This document shows, piece after piece, positions 32,299 to 42,486 of a stretch of 64,000 nt of DNA (within the stretch, counting starts at the first letter, position 1; each line of letters starts with the position of its first letter). The DNA is taken from positions 36,050-100,049 of the forward strand of contig CACPNG010000001.1 of the NCBI GenBank assembly GCA_902635225.1. Reading direction: 5' to 3'. The notes under the pieces are model-generated. The model saw only the letters and a list, made by a program, of their open reading frames with translations, did no database searches and was not told the DNA's origin. Origin of the DNA: an uncultured Pelagibacteraceae bacterium (GTDB lineage Bacteria > Pseudomonadota > Alphaproteobacteria > Pelagibacterales > Pelagibacteraceae). A program made the translations under genes and the position numbers.

Positions 32299-33610
32299 GA
32301 TTTACTAAAAAGTTTAAGTTTTTTGTTTTGTTATATTGTTCAATCAGTATTTCTGCTCTAGTTTTTTTATTCTTAATAATTTCCTCTATATGTTTTAAGT
32401 AGATTGTCTCATTTTTTCCACTTTTATTAAGCTCATTTCTTTTATCTAAGCCTTTTTTAGAAATATCCAAAAATATTTTTGCCCAATCAATTAATTTTTT
32501 ATTTTTTAGCAAAGTGTTTAATCCTTGTTTGGGCGCGTTTAAATATGCATCCATTACTTCTTCTTTTTTCCAGTTTTTAATTATTTCATAAGTCTCATCT
32601 AAAGATCCATAAATTAATCCAGTAAAAAATGAGGGGCCGTTACAAATACAGCCAAAATTACATGTATCTAAAGATCTAAATTCTATAACTTGCTTTAATC
32701 TTATCTCAGTAAAAATAGTGCCTAGGTGATTTTCAAAATCTTCTAAGGTTGGTTTTTCTCCTTTAAGAAAATTTAAACTACCATCTAAAAAGTCTTTAAA
32801 AGTTTGACCATTAGGCGAGAAGTATTTTCCTTTTTTTTTAAGAAATAAAATTGGGTAATTGATTACATAATCAATATATTTTTCAAAATTAAGTTTTTCA
32901 AAAGTAATAGGTATTATTCCGCCTCTATTAGTTTCTTGCCAAACTTTTCCTCTATAAGATAAAAAACCTGAAAGCTTGTTTTCATTAAAAGGAGAGTTTG
33001 CAAAAAGAGCAATAGTTAAGGGAGCTAAATAGTTTCCAATTTTAAATTTTTTTTCAAAATCTTCTTCAGAAGTGTAATCATAATTAATCTGAATACCGGC
33101 AGTTTTGTACATCATATCTAAACTTAATTTCCCGCCTTTTGGCATTTCTGATGTCATAATTTTGTAACGTTCTTTAGGGCTTTTAGGGATCTCAATTAAT
33201 TTATTAAAAGGATCGTATGCAATAGATGAAGTTGTTATAGAGGCAGAGTTAAAAACTTCTTTCAACTCATTGAAATGAGAACTATTTTCTGAACAAACTA
33301 AATGTATATTTTTAAAAGGTGCACCTGATAATTCATATTGAAACCCTGGCTCAGTAGTAATCTTTTGATTTTTCCTTTTTAAACCAATTATTTTGTCTTT
33401 TTCATATTGAAGCTCCCAACCATTATTTTGTAGAAGTTTAAATATTTTTTTTATCTCTTCATAATCAATTCTTTTGAGATCTTTTTTATTAAAAAGAAAT
33501 TTTTCATGCTCAACACCTATTCTAAGTTGATTATCCTCTTTTATTCCGTCAGTGAAATATTTAATTAATTGGCTTTTATTTTCTACGAGTGTAGGTGAGT
33601 TATTAGTCAA
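32267..33610 (-). CDS. gshA: Glutamate-cysteine ligase (plant/alphaproteobacterial type)
   Basis: RIGVEHEKFLF; QYELSGAPF; KGGKLSLDMMYKTAGIQINYDY; EFRSLD. Confidence 0.92.
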   Translation of the reverse strand: MTNNSPTLVENKSQLIKYFTDGIKEDNQLRIGVEHEKFLFNKKDLKRIDYEEIKKIFKLLQNNGWELQYEKDKIIGLKRKNQKITTEPGFQYELSGAPFKNIHLVCSENSSHFNELKEVFNSASITTSSIAYDPFNKLIEIPKSPKERYKIMTSEMPKGGKLSLDMMYKTAGIQINYDYTSEEDFEKKFKIGNYLAPLTIALFANSPFNENKLSGFLSYRGKVWQETNRGGIIPITFEKLNFEKYIDYVINYPILFLKKKGKYFSPNGQTFKDFLDGSLNFLKGEKPTLEDFENHLGTIFTEIRLKQVIEFRSLDTCNFGCICNGPSFFTGLIYGSLDETYEIIKNWKKEEVMDAYLNAPKQGLNTLLKNKKLIDWAKIFLDISKKGLDKRNELNKSGKNETIYLKHIEEIIKNKKTRAEILIEQYNKTKNLNFLVNHDENFSYSGF

Positions 33611-33995
33611 AAGTCTTTAACTCTAATACATTTCCATTTGGATCTTCAATAAAAAATGTATTCTGTTCAAACTCTGTTCCCTCAAACCTTGTGTAGGGCT
33701 TATCAATATAATTAATTTTATTGGCTTCAATATTAGATTTGATTTTATTAAAAACTTCTTTTTTTAAATGTACGCCAAAGTGCGGGACTGGAACTTGCCC
33801 CATATCTACATCATGTCTCTCTCTAGGCAGTTTCATAGATGTTTGGTGTAAAGTAAGTTCGTTTCCCCAAAAATCTATATCAACCCATTTACCATCTTCA
33901 CGATTACCAGTTTTGCACCCTAAAATATCAGTGTAAAAAGCTTCCGCTTTTTTTAAATCTCCCGCAGGGATGGCTAAATGAAATGAATTACTCAT
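33603..33995 (-). CDS. VOC/glyoxalase-family protein
   Basis: [23 protein letters not shown]...[14 protein letters not shown]. Confidence 0.88.
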   Translation of the reverse strand: MSNSFHLAIPAGDLKKAEAFYTDILGCKTGNREDGKWVDIDFWGNELTLHQTSMKLPRERHDVDMGQVPVPHFGVHLKKEVFNKIKSNIEANKINYIDKPYTRFEGTEFEQNTFFIEDPNGNVLELKTFD

Positions 33996-34050
33996 GCGAA
34001 CTTGTATATATTCTTCTTTAAATTTTTCAAGTAGTCATTATATACATATT

Positions 34051-34626
34051 ATGATCGAGTATTTAGAATCTATTAAAAAAAGAGATCCTGCGGCAAAATC
34101 CATACTGAGTATCATTCTTACTTACCCAGGGGTTAAGGCAGTTTTCTTTCACCAAATTTCTAACTTCTTTTACAAGGCTGGCTTTGATCTTATCGCTAGG
34201 ATAATTTCACAAACAGTAAGATTTTTTACTGGCATAGAAATACATCCGGGAGCAAAGCTTGGAAAAAATTTATTTATTGATCACGGAATGGGTGTAGTGA
34301 TTGGTGAAACTTCTGAAGTAGGAGATAATGTAACTATTTATCACGCAGTTACCCTTGGAGGAAGTTCTCCTAGTATAGATAGTGAAAAACAACGTCACGA
34401 GAAAAGACATCCTACTATTGGTCACGATGTTGTAATAGGTTCTGGCGCTCAAATTATTGGTCCAGTAAAAGTTGGAAATAATTCTAGAATAGCAGCTAAC
34501 GCGGTTGTTGTGAAAGATGTTCCAGAAAATGCAACAATGGTTGGAATCCCTGCTAAAGCAGTCAAGCTAGACAATAAAGGTAACTTTAGACCTTACGGTG
34601 TCGATGATAAAGTAAAAGATGAATAA
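34051..34626 (+). CDS. cysE: Serine O-acetyltransferase
   Basis: Left-handed beta-helix: [44 protein letters not shown]; start ATG 34051. Confidence 0.94.
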   Translation: MIEYLESIKKRDPAAKSILSIILTYPGVKAVFFHQISNFFYKAGFDLIARIISQTVRFFTGIEIHPGAKLGKNLFIDHGMGVVIGETSEVGDNVTIYHAVTLGGSSPSIDSEKQRHEKRHPTIGHDVVIGSGAQIIGPVKVGNNSRIAANAVVVKDVPENATMVGIPAKAVKLDNKGNFRPYGVDDKVKDE

Positions 34627-34996
34627 GGATTGGGATCCAAATTTAACTCCAGAACAAAATTATGTTTTGAAACAAGAGGGTACCGAGTCTCCTGGCAGCA
34701 GTCCATTGAACCAGGAAAAAAGAGAGGGTTCTTATCATTGCGTTGGATGTGGAACAAAATTATTTGAGTCTTCTACTAAATACGAAAGTGGTTCTGGTTG
34801 GCCTTCTTTTTTTGAATCTATTCCTGGTGTATTTGAGGAAAAAAAAGATATGCACATAGGTTATCCGAGGACCGAATATCATTGCAAAAAATGTGGAGGT
34901 CATCACGGTCATGTATTTGATGACGGTCCAAAACCTACTGGAAAACGTTATTGTAACAACGGTATCTGTTTAGTTTTTAAACCAAAAGGCGAGTAG
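34619..34996 (+). CDS. msrB: Peptide-methionine (R)-S-oxide reductase (cytoplasmic copy)
   Basis: CVGCGTKLF...SGSGWPSF...[18 protein letters not shown]...RYCNNG. Confidence 0.94.
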   Translation: MNKDWDPNLTPEQNYVLKQEGTESPGSSPLNQEKREGSYHCVGCGTKLFESSTKYESGSGWPSFFESIPGVFEEKKDMHIGYPRTEYHCKKCGGHHGHVFDDGPKPTGKRYCNNGICLVFKPKGE

Positions 34997-35111
34997 TTAC
35001 TCACAAACCAATTAAGTGTTTTAATACAACTTATCAAAAAATTATAATTATTCTTGTCATGTCCTCTAGACCAAGGCGGCACAAGTTTGTAAGATTATCA
35101 TTTCATCCACC

Positions 35112-35669
35112 ATGAAGAAGCAAATTATTTCCCTACTTATAATTATATTCTCGTTAATTTCATTTCATACTCACGCATTAGAACAAAATTGGAAACCAGC
35201 TCAGGATGGAGATAAAATTATTTTAATAAGACATGCTAAAGCTCCTGGGGGCGGAGACCCAAAAGGATTTAAAATTGATGATTGTAAAACTCAAAGAAAT
35301 CTCGACATGATGGGCATTAATCAAGCAAAAAAAATTGGTAAACTTTTTAGAAAAAAAAAAATTAAAATTGATAGAGTTTTATCAAGCCAGTGGTGTAGAT
35401 GCAAAGATACAGCAAAATATGCTTTTGGCAATTTCAAAGAATTTTCTGCGTTAAATTCTACTTATACTCCGCCATACGATCAAAATGAAAAACAACAGAT
35501 TAAGGACTTAAAAAAATATGTAAATAGTTGGAATGGTAAAGGGGGAAACCTAGTTTTAGTTACGCATTATGTAATTATCTTGGCAATAACTGGAGAAACA
35601 ACAAGATCTGGTGAACTAGTCATCACTGATAAAAATTTTAAAGTTTTATCTACAATTAATACTTTTTAA
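35112..35669 (+). CDS. Secreted histidine-phosphatase-superfamily protein
   Basis: Signal peptide; IILIRHAKAPGGGDP; SSQWCRCKDTA; VLVTHYVII. Confidence 0.83.
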   Translation: MKKQIISLLIIIFSLISFHTHALEQNWKPAQDGDKIILIRHAKAPGGGDPKGFKIDDCKTQRNLDMMGINQAKKIGKLFRKKKIKIDRVLSSQWCRCKDTAKYAFGNFKEFSALNSTYTPPYDQNEKQQIKDLKKYVNSWNGKGGNLVLVTHYVIILAITGETTRSGELVITDKNFKVLSTINTF

Positions 35670-36010
35670 AAAAATATAAAATATCCAACTGCAATTAAAA
35701 TTAAATATTCAATAAATGTTTTTATTTTTAAAAGAGTGTTCTTATCCTGAAATTTGTTATTGATGAATAAAGTTAATCGAGAAAAAGCCAATTGAACCAA
35801 AATAATACTTAAAGCTATACCAAGTAAAGCATGGTAAAAGCTAAAATTTTTTAGTCCATAAAAGCAAGCTGCGATAAATGTGAACCAGGATATATTGGTT
35901 ACAAATAAAGTAATTAAAATACCTGATCCTTTTTTAAAAATACTTTGAGACTTGATGAAAGTATATGACCACAAAAGGGTGAATAAAAAACCTGCATATT
36001 TAATTATCAT
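35666..36010 (-). CDS. Hypothetical membrane protein
   Basis: 114 aa, 4 TM segments; convergent 4-bp overlap with upstream gene. Confidence 0.65.
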   Translation of the reverse strand: MIIKYAGFLFTLLWSYTFIKSQSIFKKGSGILITLFVTNISWFTFIAACFYGLKNFSFYHALLGIALSIILVQLAFSRLTLFINNKFQDKNTLLKIKTFIEYLILIAVGYFIFF

Positions 36011-36060
36011 GAGCCAATATTGTAATTGCGGTAAAGTTCAAAGGCAAATATAAACGTTAT

Positions 36061-36777
36061 ATGATCATTAAACTTGTGTTTGCTTTTGGGGCTGGATTTA
36101 TAAGTTTTCTTACACCTTGTGTACTTCCAATTATCCCTGGTTATATTTCTTATATTACTGGAAAAGATTTGGGAGAAATAGATAAAAACAAATCAATAGT
36201 TCTAACTAAAACTATTCTTTTTTCATTAGGTTTCTCATTTGTTTTTATAACACTTGGAGCCGCCGCCTCTGCAATAGGGAACGTGCTTCTTTTTTTTTCT
36301 AATGAATTAAGAATTTTTGCAGGATTAATAATTATTATTTTTTCATTACAGATGTTAGGCTTTTTAAATTTTTCTTTTTTAAATACTGAAAAAAGATTTG
36401 AAACTAATTCAAATTATAAAGATAATTATGCATTTCCATTTATAGTTGGTGCAGCTTTTGCATTCGGTTGGACCCCATGCATCGGCCCAGTTTTAGGATC
36501 TATAATTGCTTTATCTGCAACTGAGGCTACGATTAGTAAAGGAATTTTATTATTATCATTTTACTCCTTAGGATTAGCCATTCCATTTATATTATCAGGA
36601 TACTATATGAGTAGATTTTTAAATTCTAAAAAAGGTTTTGGAAAATATTATGGGACTATTACAAAATCTGGCGGAGCTATTCTTTTAATTACTGGCATCT
36701 TGATTACCACAAATTATATTCAAGTAATAAGTTATTATATTTTGACGACCTTTCCAATTCTCGCTAAGGTTGGTTAA
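36061..36777 (+). CDS. ccdA: CcdA/DsbD-like cytochrome c biogenesis transmembrane protein
   Basis: FGAGFISFLTPCVLPIIPGYISYITG; FAFGWTPCIGPVLGSI. Confidence 0.94.
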   Translation: MIIKLVFAFGAGFISFLTPCVLPIIPGYISYITGKDLGEIDKNKSIVLTKTILFSLGFSFVFITLGAAASAIGNVLLFFSNELRIFAGLIIIIFSLQMLGFLNFSFLNTEKRFETNSNYKDNYAFPFIVGAAFAFGWTPCIGPVLGSIIALSATEATISKGILLLSFYSLGLAIPFILSGYYMSRFLNSKKGFGKYYGTITKSGGAILLITGILITTNYIQVISYYILTTFPILAKVG

Positions 36778-37679
36778 TGAGCGAAATAACGGTCTTAGGA
36801 ATTTTTGTTGCCGACATAAGTTTTTCTGGACCTAAAATCCCATCAATAGGTGAAACTATTTTGGGAAAAAAATATAATGTGGGTCCAGGCGGAAAAGGTT
36901 GCAATCAAGCCATAGCAATTGCCAGACTTGGCGGAAATACAAACTTTATAAGTAAAATTGGTAAGGATGCATACGGAGATTTAGCTCTTAAAACTCTTGA
37001 AAAAAATAAAATTTCTACAGAAAATATTATTCAAGATGGCAATCAACAAACTGGTGTAGCTGGAATTTTAGTTGATCAAAATACTGGAAAAAATGCAATA
37101 AATGTAATTGTAGGCGCCCCAAGTTCTTTGAAGATAAGTGAAATTGAAAAACAAATTAATTTAATAAAAAAATCGAAAATTTTTTTAACTCAATTAGAAG
37201 TTCCAAAAGTTGTTACATTACATTGTTTGAAAACTGCTAAAGAAAATGGATGTACTACAATTTTAAATCCTGCACCAGCTTCTGAAATTTCAAATGAGTT
37301 TTATAATAATATCGATTTTTTTACACCTAATGAAACTGAGGCTGAATTTTATACAGGCATAAAGATAACTAATGAACAAGAGGCAAAGCATGCAGCAGAT
37401 AAGCTTATAAATTTAGGAATAAAAAAAGTAATAATTACTCTAGGAGAAAAAGGTTTATTTTATTCTGATGGAAAAGAAGAAATTTATCTAAAAGCTAGTG
37501 CAGTAAAAGCTATTGACACTACTGGAGCAGGAGATGCTTTTAATGGAGGTTTAGCTTTCAGTTTATTGAAAGAAAAACCTATTAAAGATTGTTTAGAATT
37601 CGCAAATAAAGTTGCTGGAATATCTACAACTAAACTTGGAGCAGGGGATGCAATGCCTTTTATTCAAGATATTAAATAA
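36777..37679 (+). CDS. rbsK: Ribokinase (PfkB family)
   Basis: GPGGKGCNQAIAIARLGG; DTTGAGDAFNGGLAFSL. Confidence 0.9.
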   Translation: MSEITVLGIFVADISFSGPKIPSIGETILGKKYNVGPGGKGCNQAIAIARLGGNTNFISKIGKDAYGDLALKTLEKNKISTENIIQDGNQQTGVAGILVDQNTGKNAINVIVGAPSSLKISEIEKQINLIKKSKIFLTQLEVPKVVTLHCLKTAKENGCTTILNPAPASEISNEFYNNIDFFTPNETEAEFYTGIKITNEQEAKHAADKLINLGIKKVIITLGEKGLFYSDGKEEIYLKASAVKAIDTTGAGDAFNGGLAFSLLKEKPIKDCLEFANKVAGISTTKLGAGDAMPFIQDIK

Positions 37680-37681
37680 TT

Positions 37682-38134
37682 TTATTCAGGTTTAAAAATT
37701 AAACAAAGACCATTATTACAAAATCTTTTACCACTTTTTGTTGGTCCATCATTAAAGACATGTCCATGATGCGCGCCGCATTTAGCACAATGATATTCTG
37801 TTCTTTTCATTCCAAATTTATAATCTATTTTAGTTTTAAATGCTCCAGGTAAAGCCTCTGAAAATGATGGCCAACCAGTGCCACTGTCGAATTTACTAGT
37901 AGAGGCAAAAAGTTTATTTCCACAATTAGCGCAATGATAAAAACCCTTTCTACTTTCTCTTAGTAAATCACTAGAAAAAGGTCTTTCAGTACCCTCGTTA
38001 AACATTATTTCTTTTTGTTTTTTTGTAAGGTTTTTATTGATAATTTTCTTTGTATTAGCAAATAGTGAGTTTAAAGGAAGAATAAAAGAAGAAAAAATTG
38101 TTAAGCTTAAATATTTTAAAAAATTTCTCCTCAT
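37682..38134 (-). CDS. msrB: Peptide-methionine (R)-S-oxide reductase with twin-arginine signal
   Basis: MRRNFLKYLSLTIFSSFILPLNSLFA signal (RRxFLK); CANCGNKLF...GTGWPSF...CAKCGAHHGHVF...RFCNNG. Confidence 0.92.
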   Translation of the reverse strand: MRRNFLKYLSLTIFSSFILPLNSLFANTKKIINKNLTKKQKEIMFNEGTERPFSSDLLRESRKGFYHCANCGNKLFASTSKFDSGTGWPSFSEALPGAFKTKIDYKFGMKRTEYHCAKCGAHHGHVFNDGPTKSGKRFCNNGLCLIFKPE

Positions 38135-38391
38135 TTTTCATCTATTATTTTATCTAATTCACCATTTTTATTAGCTTCCTGAAGTTTATCATTACCACCA
38201 ATGTAATGATCGCCGATAAAAATTTGAGGGATAGTTCTTACGCCATTAGTTCTTTGGAGCATTTCTTTAGCATTTGCTGGATCTGCCCAAATATCTATTT
38301 CCTCTATCTCAACATTTTTTGTTTTTAACAACGCTTTAGCTGCCGCGCAAAATGAGCAAGGATTACCAGTATACATTGTAACTTTTTTCAT
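38131..38391 (-). CDS. grxC: Glutaredoxin 3
   Basis: MYTGNPCSFCAAAKALL...GVRTIPQIFIGDHYIGGNDKL. Confidence 0.92.
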   Translation of the reverse strand: MKKVTMYTGNPCSFCAAAKALLKTKNVEIEEIDIWADPANAKEMLQRTNGVRTIPQIFIGDHYIGGNDKLQEANKNGELDKIIDEK

Positions 38392-38393
38392 AA

Positions 38394-38690
38394 TTAATAT
38401 ATATCAGTTAATTTTATTTTTTCTCTAAGTTTCTTTCTACCTAATTGAAACTTTTTTCTGTGTTTAATGCTAGTATTGTGCACTCTTTTCCTCCACAAAC
38501 GGAAGGAGCCTGGTTTTAAATTTTTCCTCATTATTTTAATGACTTGAGATTCATTCTTTCCAGTTTTTTCTTTTATCTCCTCAAAAGTTATCCTATCGGC
38601 CCACGCAGCCCAAATAATCCAATTATCATCTTTTTCTTTTGGCTCAGGATTTTTAACTCTTGTTTGAGGGATAAAACTTTTTTTCTTCAT
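38394..38690 (-). CDS. TIGR03643/DUF2805-family protein
   Basis: IIWAAWADRITFEEIKEKTGKNESQVIKIMRKNLKPGSFRLWRKRV. Confidence 0.85.
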   Translation of the reverse strand: MKKKSFIPQTRVKNPEPKEKDDNWIIWAAWADRITFEEIKEKTGKNESQVIKIMRKNLKPGSFRLWRKRVHNTSIKHRKKFQLGRKKLREKIKLTDIY

Positions 38691-38715
38691 AAATTTATAT
38701 ATAGTGACTAATTAA

Positions 38716-39330
38716 ATGTTTCCAACAGACTATATAATATTTTTACAAATCATTTTATTTTTATTTATTTCTCCAGGTCCGCCCAGAGTTGTAATTGTTT
38801 CACACACTTTAAACTATGGATTAAATAGATCTGTGTGGACTGCTTTTGGAGATATATCTGCAAATACTATTCAAGCTATTTTAGTAGTTTTTTTAATTGG
38901 ATCATTTTTAAGCGATAATCCTCAAGTGCTCTATTATCTTAAATGGGCAGGTATATTTTATATTGTATATCTAGCTTATGACACTTTTACTTCGAAAATA
39001 AAAAGTTTTCATTCTAAAGATCAAAATTTAAAATCACCATTTTCTTTTTATAAAGATGGTTTATTAGTTGCAGGTTTAAGTCCAAAAGCGATTTTATTTT
39101 TTGGAACTATTTTTCCAAGTTTTATAAATTTCAGTTCAAATATTCTTTCACAGTTTTTAATCTTATTAATTACCTATGTTGTTTTAGATTTTTTAACTTT
39201 AATGATTTATGGATTAGCAGCTGAGAAAATTTCAGTATGGTTAAGAAGCAAACCAAAGCTATTAAATACAATTTCTGCGTGTGTTCTTCTAATTTTAGCA
39301 GTTTACATTGCTGCGACACAGAATTTTTAA
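38716..39330 (+). CDS. LysE/RhtB-family exporter
   Basis: Six-TM LysE pattern: FLFISPGPPRVVIVSHTLNYGLNRSVWTAFGDISANTIQ...GLSPKAILFF. Confidence 0.85.
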   Translation: MFPTDYIIFLQIILFLFISPGPPRVVIVSHTLNYGLNRSVWTAFGDISANTIQAILVVFLIGSFLSDNPQVLYYLKWAGIFYIVYLAYDTFTSKIKSFHSKDQNLKSPFSFYKDGLLVAGLSPKAILFFGTIFPSFINFSSNILSQFLILLITYVVLDFLTLMIYGLAAEKISVWLRSKPKLLNTISACVLLILAVYIAATQNF

Positions 39331-39414
39331 TTAATACTAACTGTTGTCAAAAACTTTATTTCTTGTTTTAATTATTCAATTTTAATTAATTAATTAATAA
39401 CAAGAAGGGAAATA

Positions 39415-40656
39415 ATGAATAAAATAGCAAAACTATTTGTTACATTTTTTTCAGCAATAACTTTAGCACTTGTATCGTTTACTTCTTCTTTTGCAAAAGT
39501 AGAAGGTGAATACATTGTGTTAGGTTCTGCAATATCTCTTACAGGTAAATACTCTTCAAATGGAGTTCATACTCAAAATGGTTATAACATGGCCGTTGAT
39601 AGAATTAACAAAATGGGTGGAGTAGAAGTACAAGGTAAGAAATATAAGTTTGAGATCATTTACTATGATGATGAATCAAATCCAAAAAGAGCCGCTCAGT
39701 TAGCTGAAAGACTAATTAAACAAGATGGCGTTCATTACATGCTTGGACCATACAGTTCAGGTTTAACGAAAGCCATTGCACCAGTAACCGAGAAATATAA
39801 AATTCCTATGGTTGAAGCGAATGGTGCATCTAGATCTTTATTTACAAAAGGATACAAATATTTGTTCGCGGTGTTATCACCAGCTAACCAATACCTTGAA
39901 GTAGCTATTGATTTAGCGGTAGAAAAAAACGGTGGTAAAGGAGTAAAAATTGCTCAAGCATTTGAACAAGATGCTTTCTCACAAGACGTGAGACTTGGTA
40001 TTTTAGATGCAGCAAAAAGAACTGGATCTGAGATCATCATCGATGACAAACTACCAAAAGAACTTAACGATATGGCAGCTACATTGGCTAAAGTAAAAGC
40101 TGTTAAGCCAGATGTGCTTGTTGTATCAGGTCACACAAAAGGTGCGTTAACTGCAATCAGACAAATATCTGAAATGAAAGTTGATGTTCCTATGTTAGCG
40201 ATGACACACTGTGATGCTGCTAAACTTTCTAAACAACACGGAAAGAAATCAGAATTCGCGCTGTGTGCTTCTCAGTGGCACAAAAATTTATCTTACAAAG
40301 ATAAATTCTTTGGCTCTGGTAAGAAATACGCTAAAGACTTCCAAAAAGAATTTGGATATGACCCGCCATATCAATCAGCAGAGTCTTCTGCAGCATTGTT
40401 AGTATTTAAAGATGCGTTCGAAAGAGCAAATTCTTTTGATAGAGATGCAGTAAGAGATGCGCTAGTTGATACAGAAATGCAAACTTTCTATGGAAATATT
40501 AAATTTGGACCTGGTGGCCAAAACGTTGCCAAGCCAATGATCTTGTTCCAAGTAAGATGTAAAGGCGATGATTGTGAGAATAGAGTAGTAGCTCCTACAA
40601 AATGGGCTTCTGACAAGTTCTATCATCCAATCCCGAAATGGTCTGAAAGAAGCTAA
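39415..40656 (+). CDS. livK: Branched-chain/hydrophobic amino-acid-type ABC transporter substrate-binding protein
   Basis: Signal peptide; GSAISLTGKYSSNGVHTQNGYNMAVDRINKMGG; YDDESNPKRAAQLAERLI; upstream of livHMGF. Confidence 0.92.
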   Translation: MNKIAKLFVTFFSAITLALVSFTSSFAKVEGEYIVLGSAISLTGKYSSNGVHTQNGYNMAVDRINKMGGVEVQGKKYKFEIIYYDDESNPKRAAQLAERLIKQDGVHYMLGPYSSGLTKAIAPVTEKYKIPMVEANGASRSLFTKGYKYLFAVLSPANQYLEVAIDLAVEKNGGKGVKIAQAFEQDAFSQDVRLGILDAAKRTGSEIIIDDKLPKELNDMAATLAKVKAVKPDVLVVSGHTKGALTAIRQISEMKVDVPMLAMTHCDAAKLSKQHGKKSEFALCASQWHKNLSYKDKFFGSGKKYAKDFQKEFGYDPPYQSAESSAALLVFKDAFERANSFDRDAVRDALVDTEMQTFYGNIKFGPGGQNVAKPMILFQVRCKGDDCENRVVAPTKWASDKFYHPIPKWSERS

Positions 40657-40676
40657 TAACTTCTGAATAATTTGAA

Positions 40677-40707
40677 AAGCCCCTAGTTTTCTAGGGGCTT
40701 TTCTTTT
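40677..40707 (+). terminator. Intrinsic terminator/attenuator after livK
   Basis: gcccctag-tttt-ctaggggc followed by ttttctttt. Confidence 0.9.
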
Positions 40708-40724
40708 ATAAGTTTTGAAATTTT

Positions 40725-41618
40725 ATGGACTTTCTTATTTTTAAAGCTCCAATGTTAATGGTCCAGGCATCACTGGACGGAATTCTTTTAGGTATTTTGT
40801 TTGCTTTGATTGCATATGGAATGGCACTTCAATGGGGCGTAATGAATATAATTAACATTGCGCAAGGAGACTTAGTTATTCTTGGAGGTTATATTGCATA
40901 CACTATTTATCTCTGGGGAATTCATCCTGCTTGGGGAGTTATTATTTCTCCAATTATAATGTTTTTTGTGGGATGGGGACTTTACAAACTTGTAATTAAT
41001 AAAGTTGTAGATCGAGATTTATTTATTTCAATATTAGCAACTTTTGGAATAGCTATTGTCTTCCAACAATTAATGAATTTTATTTTTGGTGCAGACGTAG
41101 TTGTTGCACAGTCTGAATACGGAACAACAATGTTATTTGATAACTCAGTAACTTTACCGAATTCAAAAATATTCTCAGCTTTTATTAGTGTTTTATACGC
41201 AATAGCTTTAGTTATTTATATGAGGAAATCTAAACTTGGAAGGGCTATAAGAGCAACGGCACAAAATGCAAGAGCTGCAAAAATTTTAGGTGTAGATACA
41301 GAAAAAGTTTATGCTGCAACTTTTGGAATTAACGCTGCGCTATGCGGAATTGCAGGAGCTTTAATTTCAATAACTCTAACACTTCACCCTTATGTAGGTC
41401 TTCCATATACAGTAAGATCCTTCATGATAGTTATCGTTGCAGGTCTTGGAAACTTACCTGCAGTAGCGGTTTCAGGGATGGGGCTAGGACTTTTTGAGGA
41501 ATTTGCTGATTATATTTTAGGGACAGAATTTAGAATTGGCGCGGTATTTTTACTACTAGTTTTAATATTAGTTTACAGAAGATTTAAACTTTCGAAAAAA
41601 AGGGAATATTTAAAATGA
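40725..41618 (+). CDS. livH: ABC transporter permease LivH
   Basis: GILFALIAYGMALQWGVMNIINIAQGDLVILGGYI. Confidence 0.93.
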   Translation: MDFLIFKAPMLMVQASLDGILLGILFALIAYGMALQWGVMNIINIAQGDLVILGGYIAYTIYLWGIHPAWGVIISPIIMFFVGWGLYKLVINKVVDRDLFISILATFGIAIVFQQLMNFIFGADVVVAQSEYGTTMLFDNSVTLPNSKIFSAFISVLYAIALVIYMRKSKLGRAIRATAQNARAAKILGVDTEKVYAATFGINAALCGIAGALISITLTLHPYVGLPYTVRSFMIVIVAGLGNLPAVAVSGMGLGLFEEFADYILGTEFRIGAVFLLLVLILVYRRFKLSKKREYLK

Positions 41619-42478
41619 GAAAAATTATTTTATTTTTAACTTTGTTGATGGTTTCATCTGCATTTGCTGATGAAAAACCAGGTAGATTTTTTAAAGATCA
41701 GCCAGATGTAACTAATGATCCGCAAGTTCATTTCATTTACTTGTTAAATAAAGATAGCATAGACAATGAGTGGGATATTAATGGAAAAATGGAATCTGAA
41801 CTCATGGAAGTGAATGAAAAATTTTTTAAAATGACAAAAGGTAAACAAAAATTTAGATATGATATGAGAAAAGATGGAAAACTAGATATTTCATTTGTTA
41901 GATTAGACAAAAAATTCAAAGGAAATTATGGAATGAACTATCCAGATGCTTTTCTTACTAAAAACGGATTTAATGATCCAAATAAACTTTATTTTACATG
42001 GGCTGATGTTGGTCATCGAGATGGTGGTCAAGGATCCGTTCATCATGGATACATATTTTTAAAAAGTAAACACATTGGTGTAAAAGCAAAAAGAAGTATT
42101 ATGACACTGCATGAATTAGCTCACGTAGCTGGTTTTGCATGGACGTGTAACAAAGGAAATTACGGAGGTAGTCATATTAGAAATACAATCGTTGGAGGAC
42201 CTGAGAGTGGTGATAAATACAAATTGGGTAGTATATATGATCACGGAGATCCTGCCTGCCCAGATATGAAAGACTTGGTTTTTTTAACACCAACTTCAGA
42301 TACACCTTTCAATCCGGTCGAATTAAAATGTGCTATGGCCGCAGAAGTTGGAAGAGGTATTGCGCCTAACCCTGATTATAAATGGAGAGATAGATATTCT
42401 CATAAAAAATTACAAAAAGTATCTAAGAAAAGAACTTGGTGCACTTATAACCGTTATAAAAACTTTAAAGAGGGTTAA
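41615..42478 (+). CDS. Secreted putative zinc metallopeptidase (HExxHxxG), unknown family
   Basis: Signal peptide MRKIILFLTLLMVSSAFA; IMTLHELAHVAGFAW; ATGA overlap with livH. Confidence 0.7.
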   Translation: MRKIILFLTLLMVSSAFADEKPGRFFKDQPDVTNDPQVHFIYLLNKDSIDNEWDINGKMESELMEVNEKFFKMTKGKQKFRYDMRKDGKLDISFVRLDKKFKGNYGMNYPDAFLTKNGFNDPNKLYFTWADVGHRDGGQGSVHHGYIFLKSKHIGVKAKRSIMTLHELAHVAGFAWTCNKGNYGGSHIRNTIVGGPESGDKYKLGSIYDHGDPACPDMKDLVFLTPTSDTPFNPVELKCAMAAEVGRGIAPNPDYKWRDRYSHKKLQKVSKKRTWCTYNRYKNFKEG

Positions 42479-42486
42479 CATTAAAA

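Noticed and set aside
39380-39400. AATTAATTAATTAAT run as a possible CRISPR or satellite repeat
   Set aside because: Simple AT-rich tandem tetranucleotide with no spacers; only the flanking inverted repeat was kept as a finding.
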